From positions 9,870,972 to 9,934,971 of the forward strand of contig NC_045146.1 of the NCBI RefSeq assembly GCF_008831285.2: DNA of 64,000 nucleotides. Reading direction: 5' to 3'. Position numbers and translations under genes: made by a program. Every line of letters begins with the position of its first letter. Position 1 is the stretch's first letter. The stretch is from Nymphaea colorata. Its lineage: Eukaryota > Streptophyta > Magnoliopsida > Nymphaeales > Nymphaeaceae. Below are positions 46,650-57,960 of this stretch, one piece after another. Under the pieces are notes generated by a model. It had not been told where the DNA came from, ran no database searches, and saw nothing but the letters and a program-made list of their open reading frames with translations.

Positions 46650-47015
46650 TGTAAAACCAGACCACTTGGGTAAGAGACAACAACCAGACCCATCAAATTT
46701 AATTATTAACATTATAGATATGATCCTAAGGGTGATTTGATGAACATATGTACCGTTAGTCATCTTATTACTTAAGTAATATTTTTTAATAATAAAAAAT
46801 GAAGGGCTTGCATCAAAATTTTGATAGTAGAATGACCAACCCTTTTTTTTTCTTTTTTTTTTACAGAAATGACTCCAACAAAAACATGATTTATATTAAA
46901 TTAGTGTTTATAGACCCATTAAAAGGTTCACATTTTATTTAAAACACTTTTTAATATAAATTTAACATTTTTGGTCTTTATCCCTTATTCAAGTGGTCTA
47001 GTATGTACCAACCAC
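46650..47015. mobile_element. MITE-like element B, flanked by microsatellites
   Basis: The AT-rich core lies between a TA-then-TG tract (46609-46649) and a TA tract (47016-47034). Terminal inverted repeats of about 30 bp: AGACCACTTGGGTAAGAGAC at 46658 against the complement of the sequence ending at about 47003, which reads AGACCACTTGAATAAGGGAT. Internal words shared with element A include ACCAGACCC, ATGATCCTAAGG, CATGATTTATA and ACATTTTATTTAAAA. No coding capacity. Confidence 0.65.
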
Positions 47016-47034
47016 TATATATATATATATATAT

Positions 47035-49974
47035 CCAAAGTTTCATGAGAACCGTCCATCTAAAGCAAATTGATGGTTGAGAGAAAAAAAAAAGTATGAA
47101 TCAATACTAGATAATAAAAATATACATCACCTTTTCTGCATTATTTTTCTCCTAATCATCCTTCATGATAGATCAGACAGCCCTAGATAGGTAATCAGGT
47201 AACTCTTAAAAACCAAAGTCACCATTCAATTTTTTTATATATATCTACACACACACATACACATCTCTATATAATGCCTGTGATAACAAGTTCTTAAAAA
47301 TCTAAAACCATGCCTAGAAGTTTTTAGGCACAGTAATAATGGTTTTTATTATTTGTAGGGTTTTCTTATGTATTTAGCAATGGTTTTTGCCCTTGCTAAA
47401 AACAGTCGTCTATTGTGCTATTATAAATGAAAACCTCCCTCTCTCTCTCTCTCTCATGTAAGGCAACTAGATCCTGACAACCAATTATTGGAACAAGTCA
47501 AATAACTCTATCTCCATCCTTTTCAAATGCTCAACATAGGTATTTATAAGGAGAGATGGAGACAGCTTTTTAAGTTGTATTAAATGGTGGGTGGACTATT
47601 CTCAGTAAAAGCTGTGATTTTTTATATTTGAGGTAAACAGTGGGTAGCCCCATTTTGATCAATGCTTAATGGCGCACAGATCCAAAATGGCGTTAGCTGC
47701 AATCAATTTATTTATTTTTGAGCTTATCATGCTGGTTAATTTGCACGACGAAAGAGCTTAACCTGGCCCAATCAAACATATTTTTCTGGCAGTTACGAGC
47801 ACAACCATGTTGAGCACATATATAGTTATGTAAAAATCGATATATTTGCTATGCCCTTGTATATGTTTTTCTGAAGGTACATGAATACTTTTGAGATGAC
47901 TTAGACAAAGGCTACACCCCAGTCATCAAATTGATGTGCCAGGTCATTAAGTAACCGAGATTAATCATCTAATTGGCATTATGTGCTTCTACTTGATTGG
48001 GCTATCGAAAACTTTGGCCAGGCCCAGTCAAATCAATATTGTGTTGGCTCATCGACTTAGTAGGCTGTGCAAGGTAAAATGTAAGCTGCTCTCCAACTTA
48101 TACCCCATATGTATGCATCAAGAACGGATCATTCTTTTACCAAGTTTAATCTGATAAATATTTTTTACATTAACGAGGTGATTTCCGAAGCACAAAGGAC
48201 AGTTCTGGTAGCTCATATTGGTCTCCTATTGCTACTTGCTCCACTTGCATATTCGTTTCATTTTGGGATTTATCAAGACATGCTCGAACTATGATACGAC
48301 CACAAGAAGTTTATGAGTGCACCTAATCTTAAACGAAGGGAACTGGATTGGGCCTTTGTCTCATAGGCAAATCAAAGGCCAAATAAATAAATGCAACACA
48401 GAGTAAAATTAGGGACCAATAGAGATTATATAAGGAGCCTAGTTTGTTCATTTTATGCGGGGTATTTCTATGCATGGGGCACCCTAACTAGGGCATCCAT
48501 GGCATGAAAATTACTATAAGCACGCCGTCATGTTGAATAGCCAATGCGACTTTGCCAAAAAAAATGGATAAGGCAAGCAATTGATGCTTTTGACTGAACA
48601 AGGTTCATTTTGGCTGCTTTTGACGGTACAATCATAATAAAAGAACATTATTTGAACATCAAAACCAGTTTCGGGAAGCGTCTGAGAAAGTCGATGATTT
48701 GGCTCGACTTCCTTATCAAATAAACAATGCCACATCAAACTCATCCAAGCAGTTCTGCAGTAAGGGCCTCTTTGGAAGATGTATGGAGGCATACGATGAC
48801 AAAATCTGGCTTCCTAGTAATTTCTACGAGAGCAATTACACACTTGTTTGGGGCCCCTGGAAGTGTGAATCAAAAAACAAATGAAGGTGTGACTTTAATA
48901 GTTGTTTGGCAGGAACATTCTGCGGTATTGGGCAAACTTATGTAATACTATACTAAGTGTCAAAGTCATGAAACACTCAGGAAATGTTCCATTTACCAAA
49001 CAACCCCTTAGTTTCGTCCATGAAACACTCAGGAAATGTTCCATTTACCAAACGACCCCTTAACTTTCGTACGGGACAGGTTGAACACAACCTTTCCAGG
49101 GCGATAGTATTGCACCTTTAGATTCAAAACCCTCTTAAGAACTCCACACAAACACAAGGCATCCCCACAATAGAACAGTTAAAGTCAGCCGGCATGAGCG
49201 TTTCACCTTTGAAGGGTCGTTCCTTCTCATGCTGGAACAGTTCACAGCTCCCTGCACTGACAAAACGGAAAATAACAGTGAAGCTTTTCCTAGAGGGCTA
49301 TATTCTAATCAAATTATCATTCACCACACATACGCCTTAGCCCCCTTTCATATTATAATTCTCCAATTTGAAAACCAATAGCATAAAACGGCGCTGTCCT
49401 TGTTCAGATATGATTTATGAATTATGCCAGGAATTCCATAACTAAACTCGATTTCAGTAATTTGACAAAGACCAGCAAGACTCATATGCTGGGCTTAGAC
49501 AATAGAGGACTTTGGCTTTGTATAAAACACTTCCCGCCCATGCGATAAAAATGAAGTGAACATTGGCAGGACTAAGTTATTGCCATGGGTGTATGAGCAA
49601 CCAAACCAAAGTCCGTCTCAAGTCAACCTCCATCTCAAATATGATGACTTTAGGCGGGGATTTAGCACAAATATATTATGCAGGGTCAATAAAACAAGGA
49701 CCCCAACGAATTAGAACAACAGCCAAATCATACAAACACTAATCACACTTCTCAAAAGACTCGGTGCCGAAATCACAAACAAAACTTGTTGCAACGGGAC
49801 CCCATGGGTCTTCATTTCCTTACTGGAAACAGATTGCACTTTTCTGCACTTCCCTTGTGGAATTTCCTGGCATGCCAGTCTTTGCATAAGATCCATAACG
49901 CATGACCTAACAGGTCCCAGTGGCAAGAGAGGGGATTCCTCAAATCAATGGCAAGTGCAACTGCTTGGCAATTG
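47035..49974. other. Intergenic region downstream of the OAS-TL gene
   Basis: No recognised gene. At 47320-47435 the sequence TTTAGCAATGGTTTTTGCCC followed by TTGCTAAAAAC forms an imperfect foldback like the subterminal units of the CACTA end at 14.2 kb, so a CACTA-like remnant is possible. A ~51-bp tandem duplication starting CATGAAACACTCAGGAAATG lies at 48967-49070. The last 300 bases before 49975 should include the 3'UTR of the OAS-TL gene; I cannot fix a polyadenylation site. Confidence 0.4.
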
Positions 49975-52900
49975 TCAACTTTCATGTGTTCTTTGAACTT
50001 GCTCATGAATTGAACGGAAAAGTACAGTCGGAATGTATCTCTCACCAAAGCTGGGGAAAATAACCTACAATGCAACAGAAGGCAATCAGAAGGACAGCTA
50101 ATTTTTTAGCTCCTCGGAAAAAGCCTTTCCATAAACTGTAACCAGATAGTGACTAAAAGCTATGTGGACCAAGGAGTTTTATGACCTTTCTGCATTTAAA
50201 AGGAAATTGGGTGCAGAAGCTTAATCGAAGTCTAGTCAGCCGTAATAAACATAGACCATGTTTGGCAGCCAACTTTGGTGCACTGAAATACAAAATGCTT
50301 TGCATCTCATCAGGCATCAACTGCTACTGTTATGGAAAGTGGAGGTTTACTTACTGTAAGAAGTTTCCCAGCATTCTCTGGTCTTCTGGCGACATTAATG
50401 GCAGCAGCTGCTGCAGCACCTGATGAAATACCAACCTGTGCAAACAAATACTATGCAGTATTAAAATCATAATTTCCATTTACAAGGGTAATATCTGCAG
50501 AATTTATGTAAATAATATGTATTTAACTATGTGTAAGGAAGGGTTTACCCAAACAGAAATAGTTACTTAACATCTTCTAGTCATCATCTCCTTAACATCT
50601 CTTCATATATCTACTCTTCTTCTGTCTGATTTGGATCTGAAATACCTTATGAGTATTCTTAAATATTCTCGTTATCGACATCTGAAAATTTTCTTCTTGC
50701 CCTAAGTCAGATTTCTTTGATATTCTGTTCTGCAAATTGTTTTCCTGAATTCATGTGAAAATCAAATTGATATCAGCCATTTTGGGCCATTTGCAAAGTG
50801 ACATTTGCAAAGTGACATCAGTCTGAACTTGACGCGAATCAATCTGACGTCACTCAGATGTCATTCTTCCTGGTTTTTCATATTGCTTGTGATATTCAAA
50901 AGGATTCACATGTCTCTAAATTCCAAAGAGTTATTGTCTTTGAAGCAATTCTATATTCGATCGGTAAATCAGTCATTAAGATATATTACTGTTTGAAATC
51001 TGATCACGTTGATCAGATTCAAATCCAAAACTTGTTAACAGCAAGAAGAAGAAGAGGCCAAGAATGTCACACGTCCCAATCTTGGGAAACAGTGACAGTA
51101 TTCTCTATTATAAAAGGTGATGCCCTAATGTTCAATACACAACTAGGCAAGTATTCCTTTAGAAGAGAAGAAAACAAAAACATATAAGATATGGAGTGGA
51201 CTAAGTCCAGATCCAGATCCAATATACTAACAGATACAAGACATAAATATACATGTCTTAACAATATATATATATATATGGCCCACTGGCCGGTTCAGCT
51301 GGTTCTTTCAAAATCCAACCATACTGTTGGATTTAAAATGTATAAAACTATATTTATATAATCAAATCATCCAATGTCGATGATTTCATTTTCCACTCCT
51401 AAAGATTTGGAGAATCTAACTTCATCTATGAGGTCAAATTTTTGAAAAACAGATAGCACTGGCACTAGACAGACATGGACAGTTGTCCAGATTGGATGGC
51501 CAAATCCATGGATTCTATATGGGGGTGGGGGGTGGCCATACAATGCTCACGGCAGATGTGTTTATGTGTATCATAACAAGTCATTCAAACAAATGCTATC
51601 TGAGGGAAGAAACTTGGAAATATTTGATAAGCAATCAGTCAAAAGTAAACTCTATCAAGTTCACCTGGTTCCATGGCAGTGCTGATGCATATTTAAATAT
51701 CTGTTGAATCTTATAATACTATAGCTCAAAGAAAAGATTTCCTTACCAACAAACCTTCCTTCAATGCTAGTTTCCTTGCCATTTCGACTGCCTCATGATT
51801 AGTGATCTAATGGAACATTAAAAAGATATATATTAATTCCATGTTCCTATACAAGGAAATGAAAAATAGGACTATAGTGAATGCACTTAGATGTTTGCTT
51901 TAAAAGCAAGAAATTCAGTGTTCCCATGCACATACAGATCTTGCTACAGTTAGGTGCCTTAGAAGTACAAAGCTTCACTAATGGAAAAACAAAAAAAGAA
52001 AGCCAAAAACTTTTAGTTCTGGCCTTGAGAGAGGGACTACAGTAACTTGATACATTTATTGGTCAAGGTCCAATCACATAGGTAGTTGTTAGGGTGCACT
52101 GCCCAAACCTACAAGTTCTCGTTGAAGACTATGGCTACGAGATATATTTCATTAGCCGGATTTTCAAAGGGGAAATGTATTCATTGAACTTGCCAAAAAG
52201 AAGTAGAATATAAAAGCAATCAAGAAGCAAAAACAGAAAATAGGGTCCAATTCAAGTGGGAAGCAAGAATTGACTACAGTTAGTTCATAATGAAAGAGAC
52301 TCATGGTGAGAAACATTCTCTCTTTACATTTTCACCTTTAGAGAGAAAAATGCAATGAAAAATATAAGTAGGACATCAGTCTATAATACACACATCAGAT
52401 ATGAAAACTAAAATCAATAACAAAAGCATAGATTGGGACAAGACTGGCAATTCACTAATATAATAACCAATGTACAGTGAATAAAAAATTAGCTTTAGCA
52501 TAATAAATAAGACATGATTATAGAAGTCCATGGAACAAGTATAGAGATCGTAATAGTAAAAAATAAATTATCAACCAAAACAATATTCTGAATACTTTGA
52601 AAAATACTTTTGATTTTTATGCAGTAGTCCCAAAGATCAACAAAATTGAAAATTAAATATATTCAAAATTGTAAGGTACTCATGATATTAGTACTTCTTT
52701 ATTATTTATTTTTCCCTCATCACGCAGAATCCTGATAAGGAGATATCACGTTCCTATTAATATTTGCCACCTTGATCTATTATTCTAAATGAATTGCTTT
52801 AAAGGTGTTTGCCTCCTAACAGTTACAGTGAGCATGGAATGCAGTCGATTACATCAAACATCGAATCTCACTTTCCACAATTCAGTTGAACAAAGCAGAT

Positions 52901-55552
52901 TGTGATGATTTTGTTAAAAATGACAAAAATGTTTAATATATAAAAGTGTTTCTTGATATGATGTGGTTTTTATATGTTTTGGGGCTGGCTAATGATACAA
53001 AAAGCAGACTTAGAAGTGTGGGGAACCCAGGCTGCTTTTGCAGTCATTAACAATAGAGTCCTATGGTTGCAATCAATGATGTCATTTCACAAACTATGAT
53101 GCTAGAATAATTATGTGACTCACAAGAAAATGTGATCAAGAAAATAAAATCGACTGTACCTTCATAACCTCATCAAGCAATCTAACATCCATAATTTTAG
53201 GGAAACATCCTGCATCAACAGCATAAATGAGGCTCCCATGAGTTTATGCTAGAGACACAAAAAGATGCTCCAAGGTGCAATATAATGACTCACCAGGACT
53301 ATCACCAGATATACTGCTAGACTCAGCTGGTTCTACTCCAACTACCTAGGCAAAAACTGTACAATTAGATCTAAACAGATACGCCAAACACAACTCAAGT
53401 AAACAAGGCAAGAAGACAGCCAATATATCCAAAAAAGTTCTTATACAAGAAAAAAAGAACCCACAATGTTCTTGTGAAGGTGAAAGAACAAGAAAATGAA
53501 AGCTATCTGAGATAACCAGACAATGCCACAATCAAACTGTTAATTAAGGCACAGATGATATTGCACTTGCTTTTCCAATAGTTTATTGTCATTAGGATCC
53601 AGCCTTATGGAAGTATACAAATACAGAAGCAACAATAATGTTATTGTTTGAGCCTTTGAGGTGTAATGGCATCCAGAAAGATGGCTAAAAATGGCACAGA
53701 CCTTGATGTTTTTGTTTCTCATCTTCAGGTATCTTCCTGTGCCTGTCACAGTACCACCTGTCCCAATTCCAGCAACAAATATGTCAACACTGCCCATCGT
53801 ATCCTCCCATATTTCTGGGCCAGTAGTTTCAAAATGGATCTGTAATCATTCAAGTGAAAGTTTAAAATAATTGGCATAAGAAGAAGATAGGAAAGATTGC
53901 ATATGAACATATTTATTGCTATGTCAACTAAAGAAACTAATTTCACTGAAGAGAACATCAGTTCAGTAAGCTTAAAATAACACAAGCAGATAGACAAGGC
54001 TAGCTGCTTCCACACGTCCAGTCACTGACAAGATGCAGGGTGGAATATTGGCGAATTGCAGGGGGGGGGGGGGGGGGGATGTTACATATCTGCTCAGAGT
54101 CATAAACTGCAGATTCACTGCCAATGTCATGATACCTTAAGCCAGTCGGTTATGTTTTGTTTTTGTAATACTTAAAAGAAGCATAAGGAGTTCTGCAATA
54201 TAAAAATTGCTCATGCAGGGGAAACATTCAATTCATGTAAAGCTTAAACCTTTGCATTTGCTGGGTTTTCAAACTGCTGAAGCATGTACGAATTTGGTGT
54301 TGCACGCACAATCTCTGATGCCTTTTCAATTGCCCCTTTCATTCCTTTAGCAGGGTCTGTCAAAACAAGCTCTGCACCAAAAGCACGAAGAAGGACTCTT
54401 CTCTCTACGTTTACAGAAGCTGGCATTGTTAAGATAAGCCTGTATCCCTTGGAGGCAGCAATAAAAGCAATACCAACTCCAGTGTTTCCACTAGTTGGCT
54501 CTACCAACGTTGTCTGCAACAGATATTTGAACAATATGAAAGTGACGCCGGTGCTTTACGAAATTTACATACCACAATGGACAAAGTTGAGCATCAAATG
54601 CACCAGACTGTGGGAAGTCAAAAGTAATGTCAAACACAAAACAGAAACATGAAAGAAAGAGGTTAACCTTTCCAGGTGAAATAGCGCCACTTAATTCAGC
54701 ATCAGATATCATACTGTAACTGATTCTGTGACGCAAATGACATTTAGATAAATCCAAGTGGAAGAACCTCATTCTAAAAGTATGGCCTACAGCAACAAAA
54801 ACACTCACCTGTCCTTGACACTTCGGCATGGTTCCATGGACTCAAGCTTTGCAGCAATATTTGCCACACAACCGTCCACAACTCTGTTGAGATATATCAT
54901 CGGAGTCTTACCAATCATCTGATGTAAAGTAATATAATCAGTAAATATTAGACAAGCAAGCATCTCAACTCTGAGCTTTTCTCTTTTTAGCTTCTTTAGC
55001 ACATACGAAGAATTTAAACAGATAACGCATTAAAAGTCAGACGATGTTAACTTTTTCACCAGAAAACGGCTCCATATTTTATATTCTAACAAGTTAATAC
55101 AAACTTTGTGAAAATTTATTGGACGACATTCAGAGAAACTAAGAAGTATTAGCATCCACACAAATAAACCAAGCACGCGTTGCATTCAGCAAACGCACTA
55201 ACATATTCCAGCTTGTCCAACCTTTGCTCCGTCCCTTTTCTAAATGTATTTCACTTAGCTGTTTTACCAAGATGAGCAAAATGTCAGATTAGAGAGGGAG
55301 AGGTGTGAGCACCTGAGTCACGTCATTGGCGATGTTCAGGGCCTCGGTTTCTTCCTTCCGCCGAGCAGAGGCCGACCAAGCAGCGGAAACCTTTGCCTTG
55401 GAAGTAAGCTTGGCGTTGGGGGCGATCTTACAACATACCCTCTTCGACGGACGGGGAACTGGCATGGACGAGGGGAAGGATGAATCGGGAAAAGCACCAA
55501 GAGCGTCGGAGAGACGGCCAATGGGAACTTTAAGGAGGCAGAGAGCAGCCAT
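49975..55552 (-). CDS. OASTL: Plastid cysteine synthase / O-acetylserine (thiol)lyase family enzyme, S-sulfocysteine-synthase-like
   Basis: Ten exons, all with GT-AG introns: 55313-55552, 54809-54918, 54668-54725, 54250-54513, 53702-53839, 53294-53345, 53160-53209, 51747-51806, 50355-50435, 49975-50064. They sum to 1143 bp and join in frame into 380 residues plus TGA. The frame is open 18 bases upstream, but the first ATG is at 55552 ([12 protein letters not shown]). Residues 1 to about 65 are Ser/Ala/Arg/Lys-rich, a plausible plastid transit peptide. The fold-type II PLP core follows: [10 protein letters not shown] with the Schiff-base Lys115, the TSGNTG loop 143-148, [11 protein letters not shown], the phosphate loop GTGGT 250-254, [11 protein letters not shown] from 326, and [13 protein letters not shown] near the C-terminus. 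The enzyme makes cysteine (or S-sulfocysteine) from O-acetylserine and sulfide (or thiosulfate). Between ISGD and the LDEV motif it lacks the usual GPHKIQGIGAG-type loop that contacts serine acetyltransferase; as I recall, the CS26-type plastid S-sulfocysteine synthase shares this. The substrate choice is inference. Confidence 0.95.
51033..51232 (+). repeat. Possible solo LTR in OAS-TL intron 8
   Basis: A 200-bp segment starts TGTTAACAGCAAG and ends ATACTAACA. It carries a TATAAAAGG word at 51109 on the plus strand and a purine-rich GTCCAGATCCAGATCC segment near its end, all usual in copia LTRs. The flanking five bases do not match, so it lacks the target duplication that would settle it. It lies antisense to the host gene. 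Confidence 0.3.
54061..54078. repeat. G18 homopolymer in OAS-TL intron 4
   Basis: Eighteen consecutive G on the plus strand (C on the transcribed RNA), well inside the 410-bp intron and away from splice sites. Homopolymers of this length are prone to assembly error, so its true length is uncertain. Confidence 0.9.
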
Positions 55553-55934
55553 TGCTGCCACAGAGAACAAGGTGGTTTGGCAATCCTTTAGGGGATGGCG
55601 GTAGTCTATCTGAATTTAATCAGAGCAGGAAGGAGATGGCATCCCCGTAATATTGATGTCTCAGCCAAGGCGGTACTCTCGCGTGGCCTGAATTAAGCCC
55701 AACGCATTGCCAGGACAGGTTGTCCTGGGTTGGTTCAAGCTCAAACCGACGACCAAACCAAACCCGCCTTCTAGATCACGTGGCTCAACCTGGATAGAGT
55801 GCCTTAAAAGATAAGGCTGAGAGGAGGGCGCCCCAGCTGGGCCAGATGGAACCTAGCTTGAGTTCTGCCCTGCCCAACCCATGCTTGTCATGAGGTCAAG
55901 CTTACTATGTTGTTATGGAAAACCTCTTTTGACA
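55553..55934 (-). promoter_or_regulatory. Upstream region of the OAS-TL gene
   Basis: This should contain the 5'UTR and core promoter. I see no convincing TATA box within 200 bases of the start codon; the region is mildly GC-rich, which fits a TATA-less housekeeping promoter. The transcription start cannot be placed from sequence alone. Confidence 0.35.
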
Positions 55935-56400
55935 TTTTATACATATACAATGATATATGATGGGGTTTGAACCAAAAGACTACTTCATGCTACCTTGAAA
56001 AACTCTAAGGTAGTGTTGAATTCGGATTTCCGTGCACCCTCATGGACAATATTTCTGAAAAGAACTATATAAGAAGGATTTGGTAAAAGTTTGCCTTTCA
56101 TGCACCATGGATAATATTTCTTCGAAAAAGCTTAGTTGAGCTCAAACCGGTTGAAGATATCTAGCTCAAGTTTGGCTTGTAAACTGCAAGAAATATGGCA
56201 TATGGAAAAATCAAGAAGCTTCACCACTATTTTGGTTTTATCCTACATCATCGATTCTCACTAAAACATGTATGTCTTCCCACCGACTCTACTTGGGTAG
56301 TGCCTCTTGCTTCATCTCCTTTGTTTGTGAAAGCATTATCAATGATAGAACCAACCATTGAATTTAATGTTCATGCATCTACTCTAAATTTTGAAGGATG
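55935..56400. repeat. Diverged direct repeat, copy 1
   Basis: Phrases recur in the same order at 57410-57960: ATGATATATGATG(G/A)GGTTTGA, ACTACTTCATGCTA, GGACAATATTTCT, CATATGGAAAAATCAAGA, CTTTGTTTGTGAAAGCATT. The copies differ by many substitutions and indels, so the duplication is old. Open frame 56195-56500 falls in it and shows no domain. Confidence 0.8.
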
Positions 56401-57409
56401 TTTTTTTTACAAAACACAATATGTGAAAATAAACATCAACCTTTCAATCCTTAAAACATTTAAAATCATTACATTTTTACCAACCACAACCACACCGTAA
56501 TAAAATAAACTAAACCTAATATAACGAGATCATCCTATGTTGGAAAAGAAAACACGGAAATAAAGAGTTTCCAACTTCCAAATCCTAAAACTTTGAGACA
56601 AAGTTTGGCATCATCAGACCATCACAACTGCACAACATCCATAATGACCATTCCCCTCTACTTGCAGCCACTTGAAAAAGATAGTGGAGTGAGAACTTGA
56701 AAATTAGTTCTCAGTACGATGACTACCTTGACTTGCCAACTTATAACAAACACATTCACAATCAACTTAGGACAGGTAAAACTAGCTCAAATCTACAAAG
56801 TACATGACAAAAAATATCTAGATACAACAATAAATTTAGTGTACCAACATTCATAAATGCCTATATATATGGATAATCATCAATCAATAATAAATACTAC
56901 ATTAAAGACATTTGCGAATGTATATGCAATGTATGCAATTTGATGATCTATTGGCATGCTTGCACACATTATTTTCTCTTGTCCATTAACTGCAGGCACT
57001 ATGCAGGTGGTGTTTGAGCCAACATTGGTAATTTCACACAACAGTTCTATTTCAGTGCCCAAGAGAGCAACCAATAACTACTACAAGAATTCAGCCACAA
57101 TACTTGCAGAACGACCATTGTCTTCCTCCATTGAATCGGCCCTTGAAAAGCAAAAGTTGGTGGGTTGCTTGCCAAATCTCGTTATGAGGGAACGGGTCAA
57201 CCCATCCAAGCATGACAAACACATAGGCAGACTCAGCTGCAAAACAACAAAACGACCTGTATGGCATAGCACTGGCCAACCAAGCACCGCCACAGAAGGG
57301 AAAACCCCCTACTCCTTCCACATGCCATAAAAGACCATACCACCCTACTCACTTTGCAGTTTGGACCACACACAGTTATGTCAGATCATGCATTAAAACT
57401 CTTGGCATT
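56401..57409. other. Stretch between duplicated segments, unrecognised
   Basis: A plus-strand frame at 56956-57330 (124 codons) is open and overlaps minus-strand frames at 57081-57321. None matches a family I know, and codon usage gives no clear choice. No signal or membrane segment is convincing. Confidence 0.3.
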
Positions 57410-57960
57410 TATACATATAGAATGATATATGATGAGGTTTGAACCAAAGAACTACTTCATGCTAACCAAAAAGGCAGTAAGGTTTTTTAGGTGGTGCTAA
57501 GGAAGTGTTCAATTTGGATTTCCATGCATCCTCATGGATAATATTTCTAAAAAGTGATATCTAAGAAGAATTTGGTAAAATATTGCATTCTTGCACCACA
57601 TATAATGTTTATTTTGTTTGAACAAGGTGGATATAACACTATGAAACATATGTTCTTTCATTGAGCTTAGTTGAGCTCAACATAGTTGAACACATCTAGC
57701 TCAAGTTTGGCTCATTCACTGCATGAAATATGGCCTATTGTGATCCATGATGGATCCGCATATGGAAAAATCAAGAGGCTTGACCAATATTTTGGGCTTA
57801 TCCAACATCATTGATTCTCATTAAAACATGTGTATCTTCCCACCAACTCTATTTGAAAAATTGGGTAGTGTCTCTTGCTTTACCTCCTTTGTTTGTGAAA
57901 GCATTGTCAATGGTTGAAGCAACCATTGGGTTTAATGTTCGGATGTTGACCATAAATATT
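57410..57960. repeat. Diverged direct repeat, copy 2
   Basis: Partner of 55935-56400. It is longer because of insertions, including about 75 bases around 57600-57670 absent from copy 1. Confidence 0.8.

Noticed and set aside
55553-55570. Start of OAS-TL at 55570
   Set aside because: The codon at 55570 is TTG on the minus strand. The first ATG in frame is at 55552.
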